DNA from: Brevibacterium sp. ZH18 | GTDB lineage: Bacteria > Actinomycetota > Actinomycetes > Actinomycetales > Brevibacteriaceae | Reading direction: 5' to 3' | Assembly: GCF_022748595.1 (NCBI RefSeq) | Contig: NZ_JALDSX010000020.1 | Location: forward strand, 1 to 58,472 | Length of the DNA: 58,472 nt | Shown here: piece after piece, positions 17,688-28,131 of the stretch | How the letters are laid out: each line of letters starts with the position of its first letter | Position numbering within the stretch: the first letter of the stretch is position 1 | Program-made: the position numbers and the translations under genes | Notes under the pieces: generated by a model | Database searches by the model: none | Seen by the model: only the letters and a program-made list of their open reading frames with translations | What the model was told of the DNA's origin: nothing

Positions 17688-19319
17688 TCACCGCTCGCCG
17701 AGTTCGTCGATGAGCACCCGCTTGTTCTCCGAGTAGTCGACCGGCACGATGATCAGGTGGACTCCGCCGGCAGTGAATGCCGATTCGAGGACCTCGTTCA
17801 TCTCGTCGGTGCTCTCGAGCCGATATCCGGACGCTCCATATGACTCGGCGTAGGCAACGAAGTCGGGGTTGCCGAAGGTCAGACCGTAGTCCGGCATGCC
17901 ATCGACGGCCTGCTTCCAGCGGATCATGCCGTAGGAGCTGTCTTCGAGAACGAGCACGACGAGGTCGAGGCCCAGCCGCACAGCGGTCTCCATCTCCTGG
18001 CTGTTCATCATGAACCCACCGTCGCCGCAGACTGCCATGACGCGGCGTTCCGGGTAGGTCAGTTTGGCGGCCATGGCCGAGGGGAGTCCGGCACCCATCG
18101 TGGCCAAAGCGTTGTCGAGCAGCAGTGTGTTCGCCCTGGTCGTGCGGTAGTTGCGGGCGAACCAGATCTTGTACATGCCGTTGTCGAGAGCCACGATGCC
18201 GTCGACCGGCATGACCTTGCGGACCTCGGCGACGATGCGCTGCGGGATGAACCGCTCATCGGTCGAACCTTCAGCGACCTTGTCCAGGATTCCTTCGCGC
18301 ATCGGCAGCAGTGCTCCCGCGTTGCGCACGTGTCCGACAAGCTCCACTGCGAGTTTGTCGAGGCTCGGTCCCAGGTCGCCGACGGTTTCGACCTGCGGGA
18401 AGTACACCTGTTCGACCACAGCGGCCCGATAGCCGACATGGACGACGGTGGGGCCGTCCTCGCCCATGGTGAACGGCGGCTTCTCGGTCGTGTCGTGTCC
18501 GATGGTGACGATGACATCGGCTTTTTCGATCGCATCGTGGACGTAGTCGCGGCTGGTCAGCGCCGCTGTGCCCAAGTAGAGATGGGACGATCCGGACACG
18601 GACCCCTTCCCCATCTGCGTTGTGAAGTAGGGGATGCCCACCCGGGAGACGAACCGCGACAGGGCCGCGCTGCAATCCGATCGGGATGCATCTGCACCGA
18701 GCATAAGCAACGGGCGCTGGGCCCCGCGGATCACCTCGGCGGCGGCATCGACAGCGTCGTCGCTGGCGATCGCCCGTGCGGCGGCGTGCGGGCGAACGAG
18801 GTCGCACTGCTCAACGGGCATCGCGGCGATGTCCTCCGGCAACTCGAGATGAACCGGCCCCGGCCGTTCGGACTGAGCAATCCGGAAGGCCTCCCGAATC
18901 ATCGTCGGAATCATCCTCGCCGAGGTGATCTGCTGGCTGGCCTTCGTCAGCGGCCGCATCGTGGCGACCGTATTGACGATCTGGAAGCGTGCCTGCTGCG
19001 CTGTGCGGATCCCCTTCTGCCCGGTGATCATGATCACCGGCATGCCGCCGAGGTGGGCATAGGCTGCTCCTGTCGCGAGGTTGAGCGCACCGGGCCCGAG
19101 CGTGGTCAGACACACTCCCGGTCTGCCGGTCAGCCGTCCGTAGGTCGCGGCCATGAATGCGGCCGCCTGCTCGTGGCGGGTGAGGATCAGATCGATGGAG
19201 GATTCGCGCAGCGAATCGATGAAGTCGAGGTTCTCTTCGCCCGGAATGCCGAAGATGCGCTCAACCCCTTCGTTCTCGAGGGCTTTGACCATGACATCGG
19301 AAGCTCGCTGAGTCGTCAT
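17688..19319 (-). CDS. Acetolactate synthase-like thiamine diphosphate enzyme
   Basis: The 543-residue protein has the catalytic Glu in RHEQAAAFMA, the GPG(A)LNLATG loop, and the thiamine-diphosphate/Mg motif GDGGFMMNSQEMETAVRLGLD. It lacks the RFDDR-type FAD segment of biosynthetic acetohydroxyacid synthase and has GHDTTEKPP at the equivalent place. This fits the FAD-free catabolic AlsS type, which makes acetolactate from pyruvate. No acetolactate decarboxylase or small regulatory subunit is adjacent, so the pathway is uncertain. It is transcribed alone, divergent from pheS. Confidence 0.85.
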   Translation of the reverse strand: MTTQRASDVMVKALENEGVERIFGIPGEENLDFIDSLRESSIDLILTRHEQAAAFMAATYGRLTGRPGVCLTTLGPGALNLATGAAYAHLGGMPVIMITGQKGIRTAQQARFQIVNTVATMRPLTKASQQITSARMIPTMIREAFRIAQSERPGPVHLELPEDIAAMPVEQCDLVRPHAAARAIASDDAVDAAAEVIRGAQRPLLMLGADASRSDCSAALSRFVSRVGIPYFTTQMGKGSVSGSSHLYLGTAALTSRDYVHDAIEKADVIVTIGHDTTEKPPFTMGEDGPTVVHVGYRAAVVEQVYFPQVETVGDLGPSLDKLAVELVGHVRNAGALLPMREGILDKVAEGSTDERFIPQRIVAEVRKVMPVDGIVALDNGMYKIWFARNYRTTRANTLLLDNALATMGAGLPSAMAAKLTYPERRVMAVCGDGGFMMNSQEMETAVRLGLDLVVLVLEDSSYGMIRWKQAVDGMPDYGLTFGNPDFVAYAESYGASGYRLESTDEMNEVLESAFTAGGVHLIIVPVDYSENKRVLIDELGER

Positions 19320-19537
19320 GCTTCGACACTACATCTTTCACTGCCTCAGCTCGATGGCCCAGGTCACACCTCGGGGCACGGGCGGGGGCGCGGTCGCATC
19401 ACCTCGGTGGCGGTCGCTCCACCTCGGTGTCGGTGGGCCACGGCCGGACGTGGACATGATGATCGTGACCGACCCAGGACATCTTCCGGACGGGTGGTCA
19501 GGGGTTCTTTCTCAGGCGATAGACTTGTGCGCGGTAG

Positions 19538-20626
<1,089 letters not shown>

Positions 20627-20627
20627 T

Positions 20628-23249
20628 ATGCGCGTCCCACTGAACTGGCTGGCCGACTACGTCGATCTCCCGGCCGATACGGATCCCCATGCCCTGGCCG
20701 CTGAGTTTGCGTCGATCGGACTCGAGGAAGAGGACTTCTTCGGCCCCGAGATCACCGGCCCCCTCGTCGTCGGCCGTGTCCTTGAACTCGTCAAGGAAGA
20801 GCACTCGAACGGTAAGACCGTCAACTGGTGCCGCGTCGACGTCGGACCCGAGCACAATGAAGATGCCGATGACCCGAAGGACCCGCAGCCCGGCGAGGAA
20901 CGACCCAGCCGCGGCATCATCTGCGGTGCCCACAACTTCGTCGTCGGCGACCTCATTGTCGCCTGCCTGCCCGGAGCCGTCCTGCCCGGTGATTTCCAGA
21001 TCGCTGCCCGCAAAACCTACGGACACAAGTCCGATGGCATGATCTGCTCGGCCAAGGAACTCGGCCTGGGTGAGGACCACGATGGCATCATCGTGTTGAA
21101 GAACCTCGGCCTGAGCGGTGAACCCGGTGACGATGCGATTGCCCTTCTCGGACTCGACCAGGTCACCCTCGACGTCAACGTCACCCCCGATCGCGGCTAC
21201 CAGCTGTCGATGCGCGGCATCGCCCGCGAGTACGCGCAGATGAAGGGCCAGTCCTTCACCGACATCGGAAGCCCGTCCATCGCCGAGGTGAACGCCCCCA
21301 CCGCTGACGGCTTCCCTGTCGTGATCGAGGACTCCAACCCCATCGACGGCAACGTCGGCTGCGACCAGTTCACCGCCGTCCAGGTGACCGGCCTGGACAC
21401 GAGTGCACAGACCCCGTTCTGGATGCAGCGTCGCCTCATCGCCGCAGGCATGCGCCCCATCAGCCTGATCGTTGATGTCACGAACTACGTCATGCTCGAA
21501 CTCGGCCAGCCCCTCCACGCCTACGACACCTCGCTGCTGGGCGATCAGATCGTCGTGCGCCGGGCGCAGGCGGGGGAGAAGTTCACAACGCTCGACGATG
21601 TGGAACGGAAACTCGATCCCGAAGACCTCCTCATCACCGACCGTAATAGTTCAGATGCTGCGAGTGGCCGGGGCGGCAAGATCATCGGCCTCGCCGGTGT
21701 CATGGGCGGAGCCGCGGTCGAAGTCAACGATGAGACCACCGACGTCGTCATCGAGTCCGCACACTTCGACCCGATCTCGATCGCCCGCACCGCACGGAGG
21801 CACAAACTGTCCTCCGAGGCCTCGCGTCGCTTCGAACGCGGAGTCGACCCGAAACTTGGCCCAGTGGCAGCACGCCGCTGTGCCGATCTGCTCGTCGAGC
21901 TCGCCGGGGGAACGCTGAGCCCGGCGACCACTCAGGTCGGTCAGGCTCCGGAGCCCACCGTCATCGAGCTTCCTGTCGAGCGAGTCGGCTCGCTCGTCGG
22001 TGTGGACTACTCGGTCTCTGAGATCACCGAGCTCCTCGAAGGTGTCGGCGCCGCAGTCACCGCAGGCTCCGACACCGCCGCCTCGGGCAATGCTGATTCG
22101 AATGTGACGCTCTCGGTCACCGTCCCCAGCTGGCGCACGGACATCACCGATGACGTCGACCTCATCGAGGAAGTGGCTCGCACCGGCGGATATGACCGGA
22201 TCCCCTCGATCCAGCCCGCGGCCCGTGCAGGCAACGGACTCACCGAGGCGCAGCGCACGCGCCGTCGGGTCTCGAACCTGCTGGCCGCCGACGGTTTCAC
22301 CGAGGTGCTGTCCTACCCGTTCACGTCCGACAAACGCGACGATCAGCTGCGCCTCGATGCAGGCGATGCGCGCCGCAGCCACATTCGGCTGGCGAATCCG
22401 ATGTCCGAAGATCTGCCGCTGATGCGCACGAATCTGCTGTCGACGCTCGTCGACCTCGTCGTGCGCAACCTCGGCCGCGGAGCCAAGGACATCGCGCTGT
22501 TCGAAGCCGGCCTCGTCTCCACCTCGGCGGGTCTGCCTGCCGGTCCCGGGCCACGGCATCTGCCCGGCTACCACCCGAGCGATGCGGAGCTCGAGGACAT
22601 CTACGCCTCCGTTCCGGCCCAGCCCTACCACTACGCGGGCATCATCACCGGCAATGCCGAACTTGCCGGCGTCTGGGGCAAGGGTCGGAAGGCCGAAGCC
22701 ACGGACGTCATCGACACGGTGCGGCGCATCGCTGCGGTCAACGGCATCGACGTCAGCGTCGAAGCCGACCAGATCGCACCCTGGCACCCGGGACGGGCCG
22801 CGAGGTTCGTCCTCGCCGACGGTCAGGAACTCGGACACGCGGGTGAGCTCCACCCGAAGGTGTGCGAGAACCTCGGCCTGCCGGCTCGGACAGTGGCCTT
22901 CGAAATCGACTTCGATGCCCTGTTGGCCCAGGACGATCTGCGCACCTGGGACGGCGCACTGTCGACCTACCCGGTCTCGCGTCAGGACGTCGCACTTATC
23001 GTCGATGCGGATCTGCCGACTCAGACGCTGGCCGCGACTCTGCGCGAAGGTGCAGGGGAGGAACTCGAGCTGCTCGAGACTTTCGACCTCTACACCGGCG
23101 ACCAACTGCCCGAGGGCAAGAAGTCGCTGGCCTTCCGCCTGACGTTCCGGGCACCGGATCGTACGCTCAAGGCCGGTGACGCCTCGGCGATGCGTGAGGC
23201 TGCGACGCAGCTGGCGGCTGAGCGCCACGGCGCCGAAGTCCGCAGCTGA
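20628..23249 (+). CDS. pheT: Phenylalanyl-tRNA synthetase beta subunit
   Basis: The 873-residue beta subunit contains an N-terminal EMAP-like tRNA-binding domain (about 40-160, with ICGAHNF), B3/B4 editing domain, B5 domain, and a C-terminal anticodon-binding FDX domain ending in LTFRAPDRTLKAGDA. It begins one base after pheS ends, so the two are co-translated. Somewhat longer than the E. coli protein (795). Confidence 0.97.
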   Translation: MRVPLNWLADYVDLPADTDPHALAAEFASIGLEEEDFFGPEITGPLVVGRVLELVKEEHSNGKTVNWCRVDVGPEHNEDADDPKDPQPGEERPSRGIICGAHNFVVGDLIVACLPGAVLPGDFQIAARKTYGHKSDGMICSAKELGLGEDHDGIIVLKNLGLSGEPGDDAIALLGLDQVTLDVNVTPDRGYQLSMRGIAREYAQMKGQSFTDIGSPSIAEVNAPTADGFPVVIEDSNPIDGNVGCDQFTAVQVTGLDTSAQTPFWMQRRLIAAGMRPISLIVDVTNYVMLELGQPLHAYDTSLLGDQIVVRRAQAGEKFTTLDDVERKLDPEDLLITDRNSSDAASGRGGKIIGLAGVMGGAAVEVNDETTDVVIESAHFDPISIARTARRHKLSSEASRRFERGVDPKLGPVAARRCADLLVELAGGTLSPATTQVGQAPEPTVIELPVERVGSLVGVDYSVSEITELLEGVGAAVTAGSDTAASGNADSNVTLSVTVPSWRTDITDDVDLIEEVARTGGYDRIPSIQPAARAGNGLTEAQRTRRRVSNLLAADGFTEVLSYPFTSDKRDDQLRLDAGDARRSHIRLANPMSEDLPLMRTNLLSTLVDLVVRNLGRGAKDIALFEAGLVSTSAGLPAGPGPRHLPGYHPSDAELEDIYASVPAQPYHYAGIITGNAELAGVWGKGRKAEATDVIDTVRRIAAVNGIDVSVEADQIAPWHPGRAARFVLADGQELGHAGELHPKVCENLGLPARTVAFEIDFDALLAQDDLRTWDGALSTYPVSRQDVALIVDADLPTQTLAATLREGAGEELELLETFDLYTGDQLPEGKKSLAFRLTFRAPDRTLKAGDASAMREAATQLAAERHGAEVRS

Positions 23250-23264
23250 GGATTAAACGCATGA

Positions 23265-23301
23265 GGGCCCGGTCGGTTGCTTCGGTTTCCCGGCCGGGTC
23301 C
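23265..23301 (+). terminator. GC-rich hairpin after pheT
   Basis: A 12-bp stem with two G-U pairs (23265-23276 with 23290-23301) and a loop containing CTTCGG lies just after the pheT stop. There is no U-tract, so termination here is likely but not certain. Confidence 0.5.
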
Positions 23302-23337
23302 TGTCACATCCGAACCGAACATCAGAGGAGTCTGACC

Positions 23338-24219
23338 ATGACCGAGAAACTGCCCTACGGGACCAACCTGCCCACTGATTCGGCGCCTGGCGAAGCGACC
23401 GCTGTACCGGCCGAGTCCATTGCCGTCATCACCGGGGGAGCGCGCGGCATCGGCCGCTATCTCTCCGAGGCATTCGCGAACGCCGGCTACCACGTGGTCG
23501 TCACGGCCACCTCGGCGTCGAAGGCTGAGGCAGCGGCGGCAGAGATCGTCGACGCCACCGGGGGAGCGGTCACCGGGTTGGAGATGCGCGCCGATGACAT
23601 CGACTCGGTGTCGGCGTTGCGCATTGCGGTCGCAGCGCTCGAATCTGAGAGTGGCCGACGGCTCCAGGTGCTGGTCAACAATGCCGGCCGCATCGAGTCG
23701 ACCGAGGGCCCGCTGTGGGAGGCAGACCCGGAGAGCATCAAGGGTGTCGTCGACGCCAACGTCCTCGGGGTCGCGCTCATGGTCAATGCGTTCGCGCCCG
23801 TTCTCATCACCAACGCCGAGGTGACCGGTCGTCCCAGCCGCATCATCGACCTCAACTCCGGCTCGGGTGCGCAGGGGACGCCTGCCTACGCCGTGTATTC
23901 GGCGTCGAAGGCCTCACTGTTCCGCATCGCCGACTCGGTCGTGCACTTCGGTCATGAGTTGGGGCTGCGGATCTTCGAAATGGCGCCTGGCGTCGTGGAG
24001 ACAGAGATGACGAAGTCCATGCCTGTCCACGACTTCCGTGGCGAGGGCGATTGGACGACGCCGTCCCAGGTCACCGACCTGGCGCTGGCGTTGGCCTCGG
24101 GATCACTCGATGCGTTCACCGGAAGGTATGTGCGCGCAGGGGCCGACGACGAAGAGTCCTTGATCGCCGAGGTTGGTGCCGGGTTGGAGAAGTCGGCACG
24201 CCGTCTCGTGCTCGGCTGA
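23338..24219 (+). CDS. Short-chain dehydrogenase/reductase
   Basis: The 293-residue classical SDR is complete: cofactor motif TGGARGIG, NNAG, a serine in LNSGSG and the catalytic YSASK, followed by APGVVETEM. The substrate is unknown. The first 25 residues precede the Rossmann fold and look disordered. The ATG follows AGAGGAG. It is the first gene of the accessory block that separates pheT from the arg cluster. Confidence 0.9.
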   Translation: MTEKLPYGTNLPTDSAPGEATAVPAESIAVITGGARGIGRYLSEAFANAGYHVVVTATSASKAEAAAAEIVDATGGAVTGLEMRADDIDSVSALRIAVAALESESGRRLQVLVNNAGRIESTEGPLWEADPESIKGVVDANVLGVALMVNAFAPVLITNAEVTGRPSRIIDLNSGSGAQGTPAYAVYSASKASLFRIADSVVHFGHELGLRIFEMAPGVVETEMTKSMPVHDFRGEGDWTTPSQVTDLALALASGSLDAFTGRYVRAGADDEESLIAEVGAGLEKSARRLVLG

Positions 24220-24382
24220 GTACCTCGCCGAGATTCAGCGGTAGACACGACTGCGATGATCGAACGACCGCTCAGAGACCTGACAGAGAACTCTCTGCGA
24301 GAACTCTGAGCGGTGGGTCAAAGTCACTGCGGCCGCAGTAGATTGAAAAAGTCAGATTGTTCCCGTGACTAAGCGTGTCGAC

Positions 24383-25734
24383 ATGACTGCATCACACAAT
24401 CTCACACCGGCTGAAACTGAACATAGGACACAGGTTCGACGGGCCGCAGTGGCCAGCACCATCGGCACAACGATCGAATGGTATGACTACTTCCTCTACG
24501 GCACAGCAGCCGCACTGGTCTTCCCACACCTGTTCTTCCCCGGCGTCTCTCCGTACATCGGCACGCTCGCCGCTTTCGCCACTTACTTCGTCGGTTTCTT
24601 GGCCAGGCCTGTGGGCGCAGCAATCTTCGGCCACTGGGGTGATCGTATCGGCCGGAAGACTATGCTCATCGTCACTCTGCTGATGATGGGCATTTCCACG
24701 GCACTGATCGGTCTCTTGCCGGGGTCCGCGTCATGGGGTGACGCAGCTCCAATCATCCTCATTATTCTGCGCGTGCTCCAGGGCATCGCCGTCGGCGGCG
24801 AGTGGAGCGGTTCTGTCCTTCTCTCGATGGAGTGGGGCGATCAGAAGCGCCGTGGACTTATGGGCAGCTGGCCGCAGCTGGGTGTGGCGATCGGCCTCAT
24901 CCTCTCAACCGGGCTGATGGCGATGTTCAACGCGATCTTCGGCAAGGAAGCGTTCATTTCCTGGGGATTCCGCGTTCCGTTCCTCCTCAGCCTTGTTCTG
25001 GGGGTATCGGTCTCTACATTCGGTTGAAGATCCTCGAGACCCCGATGTTCACGAAGGTGGTCAAGTCCAAGGACACGAGCACGGCTCCGCTGCTGCAGGT
25101 GCTGCGGCGCTTCCCGAAAGAGATCACACTCTCGGCGCTGCTGCGGATGTCAGAACAGATGCCGTTCTACGTGGTCACTGCGTTCGTCCTGTCGTATATG
25201 ACCTCAGGGGAGCCGGGCCACAACTTCAGCTATAACTTCGTCCTCATCGGCACATTGATCGCCGCTGCTATCGAATTGGTGCTGGTCCCGCTGTTCGGGC
25301 ATCTCTCCGACACGATCGGGCGGAAGAAAATCTATGCCTGGGGTGCCGCGATCATGGGAGTCTGGGGCTTCATCTACTTCGCTCTGCTGGACAGTGGCAT
25401 CTCCTGGCTGGCGTTCGCCGCTCTGTGCCTGGGACTCATTCCCCACGCTATGCAGTACGGCCCGCAGGCCTCAATCATCGCCGAGAGCTTCCCGACGAAC
25501 CTCCGGTACACCGGGGCCGGACTTGGCTACCAGCTCTCATCGATCATCGCAGGCGGACCTACGGCACTCATCGCCACCTGGCTCATCCACCAGTTCGGCA
25601 CCGGCTATGCCGTATCGGTCTACATCCTCATCTCGGCTGTGATCACGCTCATCGCGCTGAAGCTACTGGCTGATCGATCACGCAGCGATATCACCGATGA
25701 TGAGACATATGACAGAGAGGCCACTGGTCGCTGA
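24383..25734 (+). pseudogene. MHS-family MFS transporter, split by a frameshift
   Basis: The first half (to a TGA at 25025-25027) and the second half (from about 25005, in another frame) together make one metabolite:H+ symporter of about 450 residues, related to proline/betaine or shikimate permeases. The N-terminal half shows TTIEWYDYFLYGTAAALVF and GDRIGRKT; the C-terminal half shows GHLSDTIGRKKIY. The break is in a run of five G at 25000-25004. One more G would read LGGIGLYIRLK and restore the frame. It may be a real null mutation, a phase-variable tract or a base-calling error. A GTG at 24365 is an alternative start. Confidence 0.85.
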
Positions 25735-25753
25735 CGCTGGAGGGTGCCGAATC

Positions 25754-26467
25754 TCAGACCCCCGCCGAAACTGATTCCTCGGCCATCATCCACTCCACAA
25801 TCGCAGCCACATGCGCATCAACCGAATCAATCGCGGGCAGGGGAGCGGTCTCCGGCGGGACCAGCAGACCGATCTCCGTGCACGAGAGCGCCACCGCATC
25901 TGCGCCTCGGGCCTTGAGATCGTTCATGATCTGGATATAGCGGGCACGCGAGGCATCGGTGAACACCCCCTGAGTGAGTTCGTCGAAGATGATCTGGTCG
26001 ACCTCGAGGCAGGTCTCTTCGTCGGAGACGAGAGTCGCGATGCCCTGCGCCTCGAGCCGCTCGGTGTAGAAGCCGTCGCACATGGTCGCCCTCGTACCGA
26101 GGACCGCCAGCGTTGTGTGCCCTGCACCTTTGGCGACGGAGGCAATCGAATCGACGATGTGAATGAGCGGGACATCGACGGATGCCTCAATCGCAGGTGC
26201 GCACTTGTGCATGAGGTTCGTCGCGATCGCGACAGCCTCGGCGCCACCATCGACGAGCAGCTGCGCTGTCGACGACAGCGACGCATCGGCACCCGCCCAA
26301 TCCTCGGTAATCTGAAGGTCACGAATGTCCGCGAAGTCCGTGGAATCGAGAAGGATCTGCGCAGAGTGATGCCCGCCGAGTCGCGTGGACACAGCCATGT
26401 TGATCTTCGTGTAGTACTCGATGCTCGAGTGCCAGCTCATTCCACCCAACAGGCCGATCCTGCGCAT
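25754..26467 (-). CDS. Aspartate/glutamate racemase family, YgeA/RacX-like
   Basis: The 237-residue protein resembles E. coli YgeA, a broad-specificity amino-acid racemase: GLLGGMSWHS at the start, ATNLMHK with Thr83, LGTRATM, and SCTEIGLLVP with Cys196. The Thr/Cys pair instead of Cys/Cys is the YgeA pattern. The ATG at 26467 (MRRIGLL) is chosen over an upstream ATG at 26488. It is divergent from a LysR-TRAP operon, which suggests that the transported acid may be its substrate or product. Confidence 0.85.
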   Translation of the reverse strand: MRRIGLLGGMSWHSSIEYYTKINMAVSTRLGGHHSAQILLDSTDFADIRDLQITEDWAGADASLSSTAQLLVDGGAEAVAIATNLMHKCAPAIEASVDVPLIHIVDSIASVAKGAGHTTLAVLGTRATMCDGFYTERLEAQGIATLVSDEETCLEVDQIIFDELTQGVFTDASRARYIQIMNDLKARGADAVALSCTEIGLLVPPETAPLPAIDSVDAHVAAIVEWMMAEESVSAGV

Positions 26468-26558
26468 AGTCCATCTCCTCATCCTCATGAATCAATCACC
26501 GACCTCCAGTCTCGTCCGAACCCAGGATTCCCGGTAGGCCCAGCTGCCTCTGCCATGA

Positions 26559-26575
26559 CATAACCTGGACTTATG
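26559..26575. promoter_or_regulatory. LysR-type dyad overlapping the lysR start codon
   Basis: CATAA-CCTGGAC-TTATG is a perfect 5-base inverted repeat with a T-N11-A core, the classical LysR binding pattern. Its right arm contains the ATG of the regulator. A TAACCT six bases before the ATG could be the -10 of a leaderless transcript. The arrangement implies autorepression and control of the divergent racemase. Confidence 0.5.
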
Positions 26576-27547
26576 GCAAATGTGTTTGAGCAGGCGCTCG
26601 ACGTCGGCGAACCGAAACGTCTGCTGATCTTCGGCGCGATCGCCGAGGCCGGCAGTATCGGAGCAGCTGCCCGCGAACTCGGCTGGTCACAGCCAGCACT
26701 GTCCCAACACATGAACGCGCTTGAGAAAGACCTCGGCGTCAAACTCTTCGAACGCACCTCTCGCGGTATCGTCCTCACCACCGCTGGCCAACTCACACGC
26801 ATCCGCGCGAACGACATAGCCACCTCGGTGACAGGTCTGCGAGGGGACCTGGCCAGAGCATTCGGCCTCGGCGGACGCAATGTCCGACTGGCCGGATTCC
26901 CCAGTTTCGTCGTCGGTCCCTTGGCGGCAGCCTTGGGAAGTCTCGCATCAGCCTCCGGCATGGGCAGCGAATCCGTCCAACACCACTCCTACGAGGTTGC
27001 CGAGGCAGAACCGCCCGAAGCCATGGCTCTGCTGGAGGCAGGTGAGATCGACGTGGCGTTCCTGTTCCATCACGAAGATGAGGAGGCACCGCGGCTGCCT
27101 GCTCACGACACGGTCGACCTCGGCACCGACCATCTTGACCTTTTGGTGCCCGAACGGTGGAACCGTGCTGGACAGATCACCCACCTCAGCGATGTCGCAG
27201 ACCTGCCGTGGATCATGGGCTGTGTGCGTTGCCGCTCCACCACCGAGCGCCTCTGCCGACGTGCCGGTTTCGAACCACGCACACGTCACATCACGGACAA
27301 CCCGGGCGCAATCCAGTCGCTGGTCTCCAACGGACTGGGCGTCGCACTCCTTCCGCGCAGCGCCCGCCGCTACTCCCAAGTGGCCGGCATCGACCAGATC
27401 GCCCTCGACGAGGCAGGGGCACGCAGAGTCACCGCGATGATCCCGGATGGACTGCGATCGGCACCAGAAGTCGAGGATCTGTTAGACGCTCTTCGCTCGG
27501 TCGAAGTCGAAGTCGAAGTCGAAGTCACAGGCGCAGGTGAACGGTGA
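26573..27547 (+). CDS. LysR-family transcriptional regulator
   Basis: The 324-residue protein has the N-terminal winged helix (about 18-75; GSIGAAARELGWSQPALSQHMNALE is the classic LysR pattern) and a periplasmic-binding-like effector domain. Unusually, it is on the same strand as the TRAP genes and its stop overlaps the dctQ start (GTGATG), so regulator and transporter are made from one message. Its C-terminus ends in Val-Glu repeats encoded by a hexanucleotide repeat. Confidence 0.9.
   Translation: MANVFEQALDVGEPKRLLIFGAIAEAGSIGAAARELGWSQPALSQHMNALEKDLGVKLFERTSRGIVLTTAGQLTRIRANDIATSVTGLRGDLARAFGLGGRNVRLAGFPSFVVGPLAAALGSLASASGMGSESVQHHSYEVAEAEPPEAMALLEAGEIDVAFLFHHEDEEAPRLPAHDTVDLGTDHLDLLVPERWNRAGQITHLSDVADLPWIMGCVRCRSTTERLCRRAGFEPRTRHITDNPGAIQSLVSNGLGVALLPRSARRYSQVAGIDQIALDEAGARRVTAMIPDGLRSAPEVEDLLDALRSVEVEVEVEVTGAGER
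27500..27526. repeat. Hexanucleotide repeat (GTCGAA)4 in the lysR 3' end
   Basis: Four perfect GTCGAA units plus GTC encode alternating Val-Glu near the LysR C-terminus. Changes in copy number would keep the frame but lengthen or shorten the tail. Confidence 0.85.
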
Positions 27548-28131
27548 TGCTGACATTCACGAAAGTCCTCAACAAGTACCTGACCATGGTGACTGCCGCG
27601 GCGGTCATCGTCATGATGGTCCACATCGTCACCCACGCACTCGCACGTTCGCTCCTCGACGCCCCGATCTATGGCACCAACGAGATTGTCGAATACTGGT
27701 ACCTGCCGATCGTGGCACTCCTGGGCATCCCCGCCGCCCAACTCCAGAAGGAACACATCACCGTCACCATGCTCACCGAGCGGGCACGCCCAGCCACCGC
27801 CTCGGTGTTCACAGTCTTCGCCTGCATCCTCGGCGCACTGGTCTCGATCGCCTTCGCCTGGTTCGGTCTCATGAAGGCACTTGCGAACATGGCGATCGGC
27901 CAGACCGCCGACGTCTCCGACATCATCACCTGGCCGGTGTACTTCCTCGTCCCCATCGTCTTCGTGCTGCTGGCCGTGCTCTACGTGCTCGACGCCGTCG
28001 TCATCGCCCGTTCCGGTGCGGCCGACCGCATGACCGGCGAGCCCGACGTCAACCTCGCCATCGATGGGCCGACGGCTGAGAAGTCCGGAGATACTACCTC
28101 CAGGACAGTCGCAGACGGACACGACCAGTGA
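27544..28131 (+). CDS. dctQ: TRAP transporter small membrane subunit (DctQ type)
   Basis: The 195-residue protein has four predicted membrane helices and the DctQ-type segment around YGTNEIVEYWYLPIVALLGIPAAQLQKEHITV. It joins DctM to form the membrane part of a sodium-driven TRAP uptake system. The start may be GTG 27544 or ATG 27547; both overlap the lysR stop. The C-terminal 35 residues are hydrophilic. Confidence 0.88.
   Translation: MMLTFTKVLNKYLTMVTAAAVIVMMVHIVTHALARSLLDAPIYGTNEIVEYWYLPIVALLGIPAAQLQKEHITVTMLTERARPATASVFTVFACILGALVSIAFAWFGLMKALANMAIGQTADVSDIITWPVYFLVPIVFVLLAVLYVLDAVVIARSGAADRMTGEPDVNLAIDGPTAEKSGDTTSRTVADGHDQ

Noticed and set aside
21651..23228. A 525-codon frame antisense to pheT
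   Set aside because: Same reason: it is a shadow of pheT with no recognisable domain.
24802..25734. Second half of the MHS transporter as an independent gene
   Set aside because: Its first 65 or so residues are a shadow of the first half; only after about 25005 does it continue the permease.
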